A stretch of 64,000 bases of DNA from an uncultured Collinsella sp. (GCA_900541145.1 UQIH01000008.1:28227-92226); one strand, 5' to 3'. Positions 34,931 to 43,462 are shown, counted from the stretch's first letter. Translations and numbers: made by a program. Notes: a model not told the origin generated them from the letters alone.

Positions 34931-35269
34931 ATGACCACCAAGAGCCACCAGCCCGAGTTCGTCGCCGAGATCATCGGCAAAACGCTCGACCACCTCATCG
35001 ACGACCGCAAGCGCGTGGCCGTCAACTTCGAGCTGGCCGAGAACGGCTGCATGGAGGAGACGCACGTCAGCCTCAAGCGCCGCATCGCGGCCATGTGGGG
35101 CTTCCAGACGAGCGGCATCGAGCTTCTGGAGGCGAGCACGACCTGGTTCGAGCTCGGCGGCATGCAGTTCAACGTCTACAGCTCCGTGCAGTTCAGCGTG
35201 AACGGCAAGGGCTGGAGCACCGACTTCAAGACCATCGCGCGCGACACCGCGTACGACGAGAAGGAGTAG
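34931..35269 (+). CDS. Hypothetical early phage protein
   Basis: 112 residues starting MTTKSHQPEFVAEIIGKTLD behind AGGAGACAC. Predicted soluble with mixed helix and strand; a segment STTWFELGGMQFNVYSSVQF looks like beta hairpins. No motif recognised. First gene after Cro, so an early-expressed regulatory or host-takeover role is possible but unproven. It ends in GGAGTAGGCCATG, which starts the next gene. Confidence 0.65.
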   Translation: MTTKSHQPEFVAEIIGKTLDHLIDDRKRVAVNFELAENGCMEETHVSLKRRIAAMWGFQTSGIELLEASTTWFELGGMQFNVYSSVQFSVNGKGWSTDFKTIARDTAYDEKE

Positions 35270-35272
35270 GCC

Positions 35273-35517
35273 ATGCTGAACGAGGTGACCGTACGGGGGG
35301 GTTCACCGCCCTCAACGTGAAGAGCGGCAAGTGCGTGCTGCAGTTTGAGCTGGACCCGAAGTTCCGTGACTTCATCCCCAAGCTGGTGGAGTTCACGGGG
35401 CAGATGCTCAACATCCACGTGTACGACGACCAGGAGGTGATGTTCGTGGATAGGGACACCGGTGAGGTCGCCTACGAGGACGCCCCGCTGCTTCTGCCGG
35501 GCGTCGCGGGCGAATGA
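35273..35517 (+). pseudogene. Small phage gene with a frameshift in a poly-G run
   Basis: The ATG at 35273, placed by a GGAG-TAG-GCC-ATG junction, opens MLNEVTVRGG and then hits TGA in frame. In the next frame the sequence continues convincingly as GGFTALNVKSGKCVLQFELD to a stop at 35517. Adding one G to the seven-G run at 35295-35301 would fuse the two into one 81-residue protein. The end overlaps the next start (ATGA). It may be a real mutation, a sequencing slip, or a phase-variable tract. Function unknown. Confidence 0.6.
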
Positions 35518-35699
35518 CCCCGATACAGCGCGCCATGTGCGACGAGTGCGCCGCCATGATGCGCGAGTTCTACAAGGACCCAGAGAACGAGAGGAAGTTC
35601 CAGGAATGGAAAAGATCAAGGGAAAGAGGGTGCGCGTCGCAGCCGGCAAGCGAAAGACGCGCACCGCAACGGTTCACTTCCGAACCGAGACCAGTGTAA
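35514..35699 (+). CDS. Small phage protein with CxxC motif
   Basis: 61 residues: MTPIQRAMCDECAAMMREFY then a charged stretch. The start shares ATGA with the preceding stop, implying coupling. Its 3' half overlaps the next frame by 94 bases, and its C-terminal Arg/Ser-rich third may be only tolerated rather than functional. Function unknown. Confidence 0.5.
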   Translation: MTPIQRAMCDECAAMMREFYKDPENERKFQEWKRSRERGCASQPASERRAPQRFTSEPRPV

Positions 35700-35806
35700 C
35701 ACCCGAGCAGCGCCGCGAGAGGCTGCAGGCCGTTTTCGCCGCCCTGTTCGTCTGCGCGTGCATCGCCGCCACATGGGCGCTGGAGGCAACAGTATGGCCG
35801 AGGTAG
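35606..35806 (+). CDS. Small single-pass membrane protein
   Basis: 66 residues. A basic N-terminus (MEKIKGKRVRVAAGKRKTRT) precedes one hydrophobic segment AVFAALFVCACIAATWAL (about residues 43-60). Likely inner-membrane with the basic end inside. Ribosome-like AGGAAG lies upstream. The position early in the lytic operon suits a superinfection or host-interaction factor, but that is inference. Confidence 0.5.
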   Translation: MEKIKGKRVRVAAGKRKTRTATVHFRTETSVTPEQRRERLQAVFAALFVCACIAATWALEATVWPR

Positions 35807-36192
35807 ACGCCAAGGCCCAGGCCCTCGTGGCCAAGGCGTGCGGCTGGGTTGCCTCGAACCCCGATACATGGGCGAAGCTGCGCCGCATCTGCTACCGCCT
35901 GATGCTGGAGGGCCACGTCATCCAGCGCGACAACGTGTACACCCTGGCGTGCCAGAACGGCATGACCGTGAGCGAGGCCAGCGAGTTCAAGCGCGACCAC
36001 AACCTGTGGAGCGTGCTGTCCCGCTACATGGTGCTGCAGCGCCCCTCCATGCTGGCCGCCGTGAGCTTCCGCCGCACGCCGGTGGACTCCGTGGACCTGG
36101 TGGGCACGTGGGAGGCCATCGTGGGCCCAGCCGTTTTCGCCGCCTCCACGCTAACCGAGGCGCAGGGCATCTACGACAGGGGCGCGCAATGA
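35794..36192 (+). CDS. Hypothetical phage protein
   Basis: 132 residues from MAEVDAKAQALVAKAC, behind GGAGGC. Mostly helical, with RRICYRLMLEGHVIQRDNVY and EASEFKRDHNLWSVLSRYMV. No known domain. Its stop overlaps the start of the RusA gene, so it belongs to the recombination/replication operon. Confidence 0.65.
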   Translation: MAEVDAKAQALVAKACGWVASNPDTWAKLRRICYRLMLEGHVIQRDNVYTLACQNGMTVSEASEFKRDHNLWSVLSRYMVLQRPSMLAAVSFRRTPVDSVDLVGTWEAIVGPAVFAASTLTEAQGIYDRGAQ

Positions 36193-36554
36193 GGTGCACC
36201 GTCACGGTCGAGGGCCGAATGCCGAGCCTGAACGACTACATCAGCGCCGAGCGCGCCAACCGCTACAAGGCGGCGGCCATGAAGAAGCGCGAGACGGCGC
36301 GCGTGAGGGCGGCGGCCATGCAGCAGCGCGCGCCGCGCTTCGAGCGCCGGGTGACCGTGCGCACCACGTTCTACGAGCCCGACATGCGCCGCGACGCCGA
36401 CAACGTGGGCTTCGCGCGCAAGTTCGTGCTCGACGGCCTGGTGGCGGCGGGCGTAATCAAGGACGACTCCCGCAAGTACGTGGAGCAGTGCCCCGACAGG
36501 GTGCTCACCGACAGGGCGCGCCCCCGCGTGGTCGTGGAGGTGAGCGACGAGTGA
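36189..36554 (+). CDS. rusA: RusA-like Holliday junction resolvase
   Basis: 121 residues. The catalytic pattern of RusA is visible in DADNVGFARKFVLDGLVAAG followed by VIKDDSRKYV, with the paired Asp residues. RusA cuts Holliday junctions during phage recombination or before packaging. The N-terminus VEGRMPSLNDYISAERANRY matches the family's 'P.P.N' opening. It starts in an ATGA overlap and ends in a GTGA overlap with its neighbours. Confidence 0.8.
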   Translation: MRCTVTVEGRMPSLNDYISAERANRYKAAAMKKRETARVRAAAMQQRAPRFERRVTVRTTFYEPDMRRDADNVGFARKFVLDGLVAAGVIKDDSRKYVEQCPDRVLTDRARPRVVVEVSDE

Positions 36555-37108
36555 CCCGCCGAGACAAGGGCAGGCCACACAGGGCGTGGCGCAAGGCCGA
36601 CCTCGACCGCATAGCCGAGCTGGCGGGAAAGGTGCCCGCCAGCGAGATTCGCCGCGAGCTGCGGCTGTCCAAGAACCAGTTGGATAACGCGCGGCGCGTG
36701 ATCAACGCCAGCGGCGGCCACGTGTCCCTGCGCTGCTACCGCCACCGCCTGGAGCTGTGCCCGTCGTGCGGGTGCCGCAGGGCGACCCTCGGCAAGGACG
36801 GCATCTGCGAACCGTGCAGACGCCAGCAGCAGCTTGAGGCCATAGAGGCCCGCATAGCCGAGCTGCTGCCGAGGCTGACCGCAGAGGAGCGCCGCACCTA
36901 CGAGCGCACCGAGTGCGGCCGAGAGAGCCGCGCCGACCCCATGCCGCAGGCCCCGGACACCTCGGGCATGAGCCGCTACGCCGCCGACAAGGCAGCAGAG
37001 GCGCACGACGAGGCCATGGAGCGGTGGCTGTGCCGTTACCTGTACCGCAGGGTCAAGGCGGCGCAGAAGCGCAAGGAGCGCATAGAGAAAAAAGTTCCGA
37101 AATCCTGA
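36551..37108 (+). CDS. Phage protein with HTH-like and Cys4 zinc motif
   Basis: 185 residues from a GTG that overlaps the RusA stop (GTGA). An N-terminal stretch GKVPASEIRRELRLSKNQLD looks like a helix-turn-helix that would read DNA. CPSCGCRRATLGKDGICEPC (near residue 74) is a CxxC...CxxC zinc knuckle. The C-terminus is basic and helical (RRVKAAQKRKERIEKK). Probably a DNA-binding early regulator; the target is unknown. Confidence 0.65.
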   Translation: MTRRDKGRPHRAWRKADLDRIAELAGKVPASEIRRELRLSKNQLDNARRVINASGGHVSLRCYRHRLELCPSCGCRRATLGKDGICEPCRRQQQLEAIEARIAELLPRLTAEERRTYERTECGRESRADPMPQAPDTSGMSRYAADKAAEAHDEAMERWLCRYLYRRVKAAQKRKERIEKKVPKS

Positions 37109-37150
37109 AAAGTTTTTATCACTTTTAGTTTTCCCAGTTAGGAGACCCAA

Positions 37151-37447
37151 ATGCTCACGGAAATCATCAGCAAGACCGTCGCGGACAAGACGGTGGACAG
37201 CATCCTGAAGCGCATCGAGCGCGCCGTCCCCGTGCCCGAGCCGGGCGACGGCGGCTTCGACGCCGCCATGCGCCAGGCGTTCAACATGGGGGCCGCCTGC
37301 ATGGCCGCGCAAATCAAGAACGGCCCCGTGCCCACCAAGCGCATCGCGCTCATGGGCGAGGTGGCCCGCGTGGCGTGCCGCGCCCGCCTGGTGGGCATGG
37401 AGTGCCGCGTGGTCGTAGACGGGGAGGCCCGCGCATGCAATCGCTAG
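37151..37447 (+). CDS. Hypothetical phage protein
   Basis: 98 residues starting MLTEIISKTVADKTVDSILK behind AGGAGA, after a short AT-rich gap (37109-37150) that may hold an internal promoter. Helical; no motif recognised. Overlaps the ParB-like gene by 13 bases. Confidence 0.65.
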   Translation: MLTEIISKTVADKTVDSILKRIERAVPVPEPGDGGFDAAMRQAFNMGAACMAAQIKNGPVPTKRIALMGEVARVACRARLVGMECRVVVDGEARACNR

Positions 37448-38718
37448 AGGAGGTCGCGATCTGCGACGTGTACCCCTACGAGCGCGCCGACGGCGAGCCG
37501 ATGAACCCGCGCGACTTCACCACCAGGGAGAGCGCCGAGCACATCGCGGGCCTGGCCGCGCAGTTCAAGGCCAACCGCCTCAACCCCGGCCAGCCCGTCA
37601 TGAAGCCCATCCTGTACAAGGAGGGCGGCATCTACTGGATCATCGACGGCGAGTGCCGCGTGCGCGCCATGAGGGCCATCGGCACCGAGCGTTTCCTCGC
37701 CGAGGTCTACGACGACCTGGACGACGCCGAGCTGGCGCGCGTGGAGGCCGCCAAGGCCATGGTGGAGACCGACGCCAAGCTGGGGCTGACCGCCGAGGAG
37801 AAGTCGCGCGGCGTGCAGACCATGCTGGCGCTCGACATTCCCGACGAGGAGGTGGCCGTGGCCGCCCGCACCGACGCGGGCACCGTGGCCAAGGCGCGCC
37901 GCGCCGCCCGCAGGGTGCAGGACGCCGCCTACGACATGACGCTCGACCGCCTGGCCGCCATCGCCGAGTTCGAGGGCGACGACGAGGCCGTGGCCGAGCT
38001 GCGCGACTGCAAGCAGTCCGAATGGCAGCGCGTGTACGCGGGCCTGAAGGCCGAGGCCGAGCAGAGGCGCAACCGCGCCGAGGTGGTGGCGGTGCTTGCC
38101 GACGCGGGCGTCGAGTTCGTAGACGAATGCCCCGAGGGCTTCGCCGCATGCCGCACGTTTTCCGACTACCGCCCCGACCTGGCGGCGCTGGACGCCTACG
38201 TGGCCGACAACGCGGGCGCGGGGCTTCTGGCCGAGGAGACGTCGTTCGGCGTGACCCTGCTGGCGCCGGTGGCCGAGGGGGCCGACGAGGCCGCACAGGC
38301 CGCAGCCCAGCGCAAGGCCGACTTCCAGGCCGCCTACGAGGACGGCGCGAAGGCCCGCCGCGAGTGGCTTGCCGCCCACGCGGGCGACCTCAAGTCGATG
38401 CGCCGCACGGCTCTGGCGCTGACCGCGTTCGCCATGGAGGCCGAGGCCGTGGAATCGTTCGAGGAGCTGCTGGGCCGACCCATCGACCGCACGCCCACCG
38501 AGCTGGCCGTGGCCATGGGCTGGCGGGCAGCGTGGAACATGAGCGGCTGGACGGCCTGGAGCCTCATGGAAGGCGGCAGCTCCGTGTACCTCAACCGAGC
38601 GACGGTCGAGAACGTGACCATCATCTACGAGGCCATGAAGGCCGACGGCTACGAGCCGAACGCGGCCGAGACGGAAACCTACGAGGCGTGCATGGCGCGC
38701 CTGGGAAGCGAGGAGTAA
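37435..38718 (+). CDS. ParB/Spo0J-like nuclease-domain phage protein
   Basis: 427 residues. The N-terminal 120 residues resemble a ParB CTPase/nuclease-like fold: DFTTRESAEHIAGLAAQFKA, PVMKPILYKEGGIYWIIDGE and CRVRAMRAIGTERFLAEVYD. The GECRVRAMRA stretch corresponds to the ParB GERR-like box. A central HTH-like KSRGVQTMLALDIPDEEVAV follows. Phage ParB-like proteins act on DNA as nucleases or regulators; a partition partner (ParA) is absent, so segregation is unlikely. It overlaps its upstream neighbour. Confidence 0.75.
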   Translation: MQSLEEVAICDVYPYERADGEPMNPRDFTTRESAEHIAGLAAQFKANRLNPGQPVMKPILYKEGGIYWIIDGECRVRAMRAIGTERFLAEVYDDLDDAELARVEAAKAMVETDAKLGLTAEEKSRGVQTMLALDIPDEEVAVAARTDAGTVAKARRAARRVQDAAYDMTLDRLAAIAEFEGDDEAVAELRDCKQSEWQRVYAGLKAEAEQRRNRAEVVAVLADAGVEFVDECPEGFAACRTFSDYRPDLAALDAYVADNAGAGLLAEETSFGVTLLAPVAEGADEAAQAAAQRKADFQAAYEDGAKARREWLAAHAGDLKSMRRTALALTAFAMEAEAVESFEELLGRPIDRTPTELAVAMGWRAAWNMSGWTAWSLMEGGSSVYLNRATVENVTIIYEAMKADGYEPNAAETETYEACMARLGSEE

Positions 38719-39729
38719 ATGAGCGAAGCAGTTGAGGCCGAGATCATCGAGCCCGAGGAGGCGTCAGAGCTGACCGTGGCGTACTCCCCCGCCGTGATCG
38801 AGGCCAACTTCGACGCCCTGGAGGCGCACGTGCGCAGGCTGGTGGCCGACTACGAGGGCGCGACCTACGACATGGGCAAGGACGAGAACGTGAAGGCCGC
38901 CAAGCGCGACCGCGCCTACCTCAACGGCATCGCCAAGGAGATAGACGAGCGCCGCAAGGCCGTGAGCCGCGAGTACACGAAGCCCCTGGCCGCGTTCGAG
39001 GACAGGTGCAAGGCCGTGGCGGGCATCGCGAAGCAGGCAGCCGACGGCATCAAGGCGCAGCTGGACGAGGCCGAGGAGGAGCGCCAGCTGCGCGCGTACG
39101 CCAAGCTGCGGGAGCACTACGAGGAGTTCGCCGGGCTGCTGGCCCCCGTCGTGCCCTACGAGCGTTTCCACGAGAAGCAGTGGACCAACAAGACCTTCGG
39201 CGAGGTGAAGGCATTCAAGGCCCTGGAGGCCAAGGTAGAGCGCCTGGCCCAGGACTGGGAAACCCTCAAGGCGCAGTTCCAGGGCGAGCCGTTCTACGAC
39301 GAGGCCGAGCGCGAGCTGTTCGCCACCCTGGACTTGGGCGCGGCCATAACGGCGGCGCACAAGGCCGAGGAGGAGCGCCGGCGCATCGCCGAGCTGAAGG
39401 CGGCCATGGAGCCGGAACCCGTGGAAGAGCCCGAACCCGAACCCGAAGCGGTGCCCGAGCCCGCGGAATGCCAGCCCGCAGAGTTCCCGCAGCCGCTTGA
39501 GCAGATGCCCGAGCCGCAGCCCGCGCCCATGCCCGCCCCGGTGCCGCCAGCGCCGCCCGCACCGGCACCCGTGGCCATGGCGGGCGACCCGTGGACGGTC
39601 GTGGTGCCGTGCGCCACGCGCGAGCAGATGCAGGGCGTCGCGGCGGCCCTCAAGGCGCAGGGCGTCGTGGGCACCATCATGCACGGCACGGTGGGCCAGG
39701 TTTACGAGCGAATGAACGGAGGCTACTAG
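38719..39729 (+). CDS. DUF1351-family phage protein
   Basis: 336 residues. The coiled-coil N-terminal two thirds (EIDERRKAVSREYTKPLAAF, KAVAGIAKQAADGIKAQLDE) match DUF1351 proteins that accompany phage recombinases. Residues 225-290 are Pro/Glu/Ala-rich low complexity (repeated PEP), a flexible linker. A small C-terminal fold (DPWTVVVPCATREQMQGVAA) follows. Next to the ERF gene, so it likely helps single-strand annealing or protects the DNA; the biochemical role is not settled. Confidence 0.75.
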   Translation: MSEAVEAEIIEPEEASELTVAYSPAVIEANFDALEAHVRRLVADYEGATYDMGKDENVKAAKRDRAYLNGIAKEIDERRKAVSREYTKPLAAFEDRCKAVAGIAKQAADGIKAQLDEAEEERQLRAYAKLREHYEEFAGLLAPVVPYERFHEKQWTNKTFGEVKAFKALEAKVERLAQDWETLKAQFQGEPFYDEAERELFATLDLGAAITAAHKAEEERRRIAELKAAMEPEPVEEPEPEPEAVPEPAECQPAEFPQPLEQMPEPQPAPMPAPVPPAPPAPAPVAMAGDPWTVVVPCATREQMQGVAAALKAQGVVGTIMHGTVGQVYERMNGGY

Positions 39730-39730
39730 C

Positions 39731-40303
39731 ATGACCCAGGAACAGCAGTCCATCGACCTCATGGCGGCCGTTGCCCGCGTGCAGCGCGCCGTGGTGGTGC
39801 CCAAGGCCAAGTACAACGCTTTCGGCAAGTTCAGCTACCGCAGCTACGAGGACATAGTGGCCGCGCTGAAGGAGCCGTGCGCCAAGGAGGGCCTGTCGTT
39901 CTTCATGACCGACGAGCTGGTGCAGATAGGCGACCGCTACTACGTGAAGTCCACGGCGTGCGTGTTCCCCGCCGAGGGCGGCGAGGGCCTGCTGCAGGTG
40001 AGCGCCTACGCCCGCGAGGACGAGCACAAGAAGGGCTCGGACGACGCCCAGGTGACCGGCATGGCGTCGAGCTACGCCCGCAAGTACGCGCTGTGCGGCG
40101 CGTTCGCCATCGACGGGCAGAGCGATCCCGACGCCATGGAGGAGCAGCCCGCGCCCGAGGAGAAGCAGCCGCCCGCAGACGGCCCCTTCACGGCCCACTG
40201 CCGCAGCTGCGGGGCGCGCTACCAGTTCGCCAGCATGCCGCAGTACATGGAGTTCGTGGCCAACAGCCCGTGCTGTCCGCGCCCCGACTGGCAGGTGGAG
40301 TAG
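39731..40303 (+). CDS. ERF-superfamily single-strand annealing protein
   Basis: 190 residues. The ERF signature is clear: FGKFSYRSYEDIVAAL near residue 32 and AQVTGMASSYARKYALCGAF near 108. ERF proteins anneal single strands in phage recombination. The C-terminus carries a CRSCGARYQF...CCPRPDW Cys motif that probably binds zinc. It is followed directly by a coiled-coil gene and ssb, the usual partner. Confidence 0.88.
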   Translation: MTQEQQSIDLMAAVARVQRAVVVPKAKYNAFGKFSYRSYEDIVAALKEPCAKEGLSFFMTDELVQIGDRYYVKSTACVFPAEGGEGLLQVSAYAREDEHKKGSDDAQVTGMASSYARKYALCGAFAIDGQSDPDAMEEQPAPEEKQPPADGPFTAHCRSCGARYQFASMPQYMEFVANSPCCPRPDWQVE

Positions 40304-40657
40304 ATGCAGGCGCTCACCGAGGAGCTGGACGAGCTGACCGACAGGCTGGAGGCCGAGCTGAAGACCTGCAAGGAGTCGGGCTGCCAGTACGCCGAGAACG
40401 AGGCCGAGTACCGCAAGGCCCTGCGCATCGCCATCCTGAACGAGCGCCAGAAGGGCACGCCCGTCACCATCATCGGCGACGTGTGCCGGGGCCAGGAGCA
40501 GATAGCGGAGGCCAAGCGCCGCCGCGACTGCTCCGAGGCCATCTACAAGGCCTCGCAGGAGGCCATCAACGTAATCAAGCTGCGCATCCGCATGGTAGAC
40601 GCGCAGATCACCCGCATCTGGAACAGCGGGGACGTAACCCAAGGAGGGTATCTATGA
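40304..40657 (+). CDS. Hypothetical coiled-coil phage protein
   Basis: 117 residues, starting on the base after the ERF stop. Heptad-like MQALTEELDELTDRLEAELK and LRIAILNERQKGTPVTIIGD. It overlaps ssb by 4 bases (ATGA-type). Between ERF and SSB it may be a recombination accessory factor; no motif proves it. Confidence 0.65.
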   Translation: MQALTEELDELTDRLEAELKTCKESGCQYAENEAEYRKALRIAILNERQKGTPVTIIGDVCRGQEQIAEAKRRRDCSEAIYKASQEAINVIKLRIRMVDAQITRIWNSGDVTQGGYL

Positions 40658-41208
40658 GCATCAACCGCGTGTGCATATCCGGCAACCTGACCCGCGACCC
40701 CGTGCTGCGCTCCACGTCTGGCGGCATGTCCGTGCTGTCCATGGGCGTGGCCGTCAACGACCGCCGCAAGAACCAGCAGACCGGGCAGTGGGAGGACTAC
40801 CCGAACTTCGTGGACTGCACGCTGTTCGGCACCCGAGGCGAGAAGCTGGCGCAGTACCTCGCCAAGGGCAGCAAGGTGGCCATCGAGGGCAAGCTGCGCT
40901 ACCGCAGCTGGAACGACCAGCAGACCGGCCAGAAGCGCAGCGCGCTGGAGGTCGTGGTGGACGAGCTGGAGTTCATGAGCGGCCAGCAACAGCAGCAGGG
41001 CTACGCGCCGCAGCAGTACGCGCCCCAGGCGGCCCCGCAAGCGCCGCAGGCCCGCACGTACGGCCAGGGACGCCCCGCCCCGGCACCTGCGCCGCAGCAG
41101 CCCGCCTACGCGCCGCAGCCGGCCACTCAGCAGGCGTACGCGCCGCAGCAGCCCGCGCCGCAGCAGCAGGCCATGCCCGATCTGTACGACGAGGATATCC
41201 CGTTTTAG
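40654..41208 (+). CDS. ssb: Single-stranded DNA-binding protein
   Basis: 184 residues. OB fold with NRVCISGNLTRDPVLRSTSG at the start, FVDCTLFGTRGEKLAQYLAK and GSKVAIEGKLRYRSWNDQQT. A long Gln/Ala/Pro-rich linker with YAPQQ repeats leads to the acidic tip DLYDEDIPF, which recruits replication partners in bacterial SSBs. AAGGAGGG precedes the ATG. Serves phage replication and annealing with ERF. Confidence 0.95.
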   Translation: MSINRVCISGNLTRDPVLRSTSGGMSVLSMGVAVNDRRKNQQTGQWEDYPNFVDCTLFGTRGEKLAQYLAKGSKVAIEGKLRYRSWNDQQTGQKRSALEVVVDELEFMSGQQQQQGYAPQQYAPQAAPQAPQARTYGQGRPAPAPAPQQPAYAPQPATQQAYAPQQPAPQQQAMPDLYDEDIPF

Positions 41209-41227
41209 GGAAGGCGACGGCGACACT

Positions 41228-41905
41228 ATGGGCATGGTTATACACGACGACTTCTGGGCGGCCGCGCAGGCCATGCCCGAGAAGCAGCGCGCGCCGTTCA
41301 TCTACGCCATCGTCGAGTACCGGTTCACGGGCAAGGAGCCGCAGGGCAGCCCCGCGTGGCTGCCTACCTTCCTGGTGCTCAAGGGCAGGCTCGACATGGG
41401 CGACGAGAAGAGCGAGCGCGCAAGGAAGGCGGCGAACGCCCGATGGGGCAACAGGCCGGGGAATGGAGACGCGGTGGCTGATGCGGCGGCACGGGCACAG
41501 GACGATGCGCAAGCACGTGCGGGAGCATATGCGGATGCAGATGCGAACGCAGATGCAGACGCATCGAGTTGCTGCAATGCAGAGGTTGAGGATGAGGTTG
41601 AGTATATAGAAAACCCCTTAATCCCCTTTTCCGAAATCGTGCATGCGCTCAACGATGCGGCGGGCACCCGCTACCGAGCCAGCAGCGCCAAGACCCGCAG
41701 GCTGATACACGCCCGCTGGGCCGAGGGCTACCGCCTGCCCGACTTCCTGGCCGTCATCGACACGATGGCCGCCGAGTGGAAGGGCGACCCGAAGATGGCC
41801 AAGTACCTGCGGCCCTCCACGCTGTTCTCGCCGAAGTTCGAGGACTACGTGAACCGCAGCCCGAAGGCCCGGAAGGGGGCGGACGGCTATGACGAGTACG
41901 ACTAG
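41228..41905 (+). CDS. Phage replication protein with conserved phage C-terminal domain
   Basis: 225 residues. The N-terminus DDFWAAAQAMPEKQRAPFIY resembles DUF6291-like openings of phage replication proteins. After an Ala/Asp-rich linker (residues 90-115, ADADANADADA) comes a conserved phage C-terminal domain: ARWAEGYRLPDFLAVIDTMA and AKYLRPSTLFSPKFEDYVN. Such proteins load with DnaC-like ATPases at the phage origin. The linker DNA is a likely site for an origin, though no iterons are evident. It overlaps the loader gene by 17 bases. Confidence 0.78.
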   Translation: MGMVIHDDFWAAAQAMPEKQRAPFIYAIVEYRFTGKEPQGSPAWLPTFLVLKGRLDMGDEKSERARKAANARWGNRPGNGDAVADAAARAQDDAQARAGAYADADANADADASSCCNAEVEDEVEYIENPLIPFSEIVHALNDAAGTRYRASSAKTRRLIHARWAEGYRLPDFLAVIDTMAAEWKGDPKMAKYLRPSTLFSPKFEDYVNRSPKARKGADGYDEYD

Positions 41906-42617
41906 CTGCCCGCACTGCGGGGCGCGGCTGGAGGCGAACTACGCGGCGCTCATGGGCCGCCGCGTGTTCTGCGGCTGGAAGCCCTGCGGATGCCCCGGGG
42001 CCGTGGCCGAGCGCGCCGAGAGGGCGCGCCTGGAGGCGAGGGCCAAGGCCAGAGAGGCCGCCGCCAAGCGCCGCAGGGCCTACGAGCGGGCCGGCATCAA
42101 GCCACGCTTCATGGCCGCCGACTCCCCCATGGCCGGCGACATTGCTGCGAAAGTGGGGCAAGGGCGCGGGGCGTACATCTGCGGCCCCGTGGGCACCGGC
42201 AAGACCCACCTGGCGAGCGCCGTGGCGCGGCTTCTGGTGGACGGCGGCACCAGCGTGAGGGTGACCGACATGCTGGGAGTGCTGGCCGCCATCAAGGGCA
42301 CCTACGGCGGCGACGGCACCGAGGACGGCGTGCTGTCGCGGCTGTCCCGCGTGGGGTGCCTGGTGCTGGACGACCTGGGCAAGGAATCGCCCACCGACTG
42401 GACGCTCGGGCAGGTGTTCCGCGTCGTGAACGACAGGTACGAGAGCATGAGGCCGGTCATCGTGACCACGCAGTACGGCAAGGGCGACCTCATACGCCGC
42501 CTGGCCAAGAACGGCGACGAGGAGACGGCGGTGGCCATCGTGAGCCGACTGGCCGAGATGTGCGACAAGTACGAGCTGCAAGGCAGGGACAGGAGGCTAT
42601 CGAATGGCGAACGTTGA
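41889..42617 (+). CDS. DnaC/IstB-like helicase loader ATPase
   Basis: 242 residues. An N-terminal zinc-like CPHCGARLEANY...CGWKPCGCPG, then an AAA+ core: Walker A GPVGTGKTHLAS near residue 98, Walker B CLVLDDLGKE near 155, sensor VIVTTQYGKGDL near 185, and Arg-rich VSRLAEMCDKYELQGRDRR at the end. It would load the host replicative helicase at the phage origin with the preceding protein. Confidence 0.87.
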   Translation: MTSTTSCPHCGARLEANYAALMGRRVFCGWKPCGCPGAVAERAERARLEARAKAREAAAKRRRAYERAGIKPRFMAADSPMAGDIAAKVGQGRGAYICGPVGTGKTHLASAVARLLVDGGTSVRVTDMLGVLAAIKGTYGGDGTEDGVLSRLSRVGCLVLDDLGKESPTDWTLGQVFRVVNDRYESMRPVIVTTQYGKGDLIRRLAKNGDEETAVAIVSRLAEMCDKYELQGRDRRLSNGER

Positions 42618-42999
42618 CACGCTGCCGGAGATCCTGCGCCCCCTCATGGAGGGGCCGAGCGTCGAGACGCGCAGGTGCGCCGTGTGCGGCGCCCCCTGGC
42701 CGCTCAACCGCCACCACATCGTGAGGCGCGGGGCGGGCAAGCTGTTCCGAGGCGGCCGGGAGGTACCCAAGCCCACCATCGTGCTGTGCGGCAGCGGCAA
42801 CGCGAGCGGATGCCACGGCCTGGCGCACGCCAATCGGCTGCACTTCCGCTGGGTCAAGGCCGAGCAGAGGTTCGACCGCCCCGCCCCGCCGGGCTCCGGG
42901 CATTGGGAGTACCTGCTGCTGCCGGAGCCGGCCAAGTACGCGGACGCCCTGGCCATGGACGGCTGGAGGCGGCTGCCCGGCGGGAGGCGGTGCATGTGA
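42604..42999 (+). CDS. HNH-like zinc endonuclease
   Basis: 131 residues. CAVCGAPWPLNRHHIVRRGA supplies CxxC and the HH of an HNH metal site; a second half CGSGNASGCHGLAHANRLHF supplies the remaining Cys and His. This is the arrangement of HNH endonucleases, common in phages near packaging or replication genes. It overlaps DnaC-like gene and starts ATGGCGAACG. Confidence 0.75.
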   Translation: MANVDTLPEILRPLMEGPSVETRRCAVCGAPWPLNRHHIVRRGAGKLFRGGREVPKPTIVLCGSGNASGCHGLAHANRLHFRWVKAEQRFDRPAPPGSGHWEYLLLPEPAKYADALAMDGWRRLPGGRRCM

Positions 43000-43244
43000 G
43001 CGGGTACGAGCCGCCGAGCGGGTGGAACCTGCCGCCGGGGTGCTTCGAGTCGGACCCGGCTGCGCCGTGGAACCGGCCGGACCCCTGGGAGGGCCGAGAG
43101 TGCCGCGAGTGCCGCTTCTGCGGCTGCGTGAGCGGCGGCTCCCTCACGGCGGCAATATGCGCCTACGACGCGATGACGGGCGAAGGCCCGGACGTCGAGG
43201 CGGTATCACCATACGACGGGGCATGCGAGTGCTTCGAGGAATAG
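42996..43244 (+). CDS. Small Cys-rich phage protein
   Basis: 82 residues from a GTG that shares bases with the previous stop. Cys at CRECRFCGC, ICAYD and CECFEE suggest metal binding or a zinc knuckle. No family known. First of a run of tiny genes between the HNH and methylase-like genes. Confidence 0.6.
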   Translation: MSGYEPPSGWNLPPGCFESDPAAPWNRPDPWEGRECRECRFCGCVSGGSLTAAICAYDAMTGEGPDVEAVSPYDGACECFEE

Positions 43245-43253
43245 GAGGACGAC

Positions 43254-43460
43254 ATGAGGAAGATCTACGCGTGCGCCACCGAAGGCGACGTGGTGCTGGC
43301 GTTCGAGGACAGGCTGGACGCCGAGGAGTACGCCGGCGAGCACGACGGCGTGACGGTGCTGCCGGTGCCGTGCGTGAGCGCGTACGAGTACCCGGGCGAG
43401 CACTCGGCGACCGACTGGGAGCGCGTGACGGGCAGCCTGCCGAAGAAGGGAGGCGAGTAG
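43254..43460 (+). CDS. Small hypothetical phage protein
   Basis: 68 residues, MRKIYACATEGDVVLAFEDR. Preceded by AGGAGGA. Predicted alpha/beta, acidic. Ends in a GAG-TAG-CC-ATG junction with the next gene. Function unknown. Confidence 0.6.
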   Translation: MRKIYACATEGDVVLAFEDRLDAEEYAGEHDGVTVLPVPCVSAYEYPGEHSATDWERVTGSLPKKGGE

Positions 43461-43462
43461 CC

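Noticed and set aside
37435..38718. Plasmid-type partition system
   Set aside because: A ParB-like gene is present but there is no ParA and no parS-like cluster; phage genes surround it.
41500..41620. Phage origin iterons in the replication gene linker
   Set aside because: The Ala/Asp repeats (GCAGATGC-like) reflect protein low complexity; no clean repeats with regular spacing.
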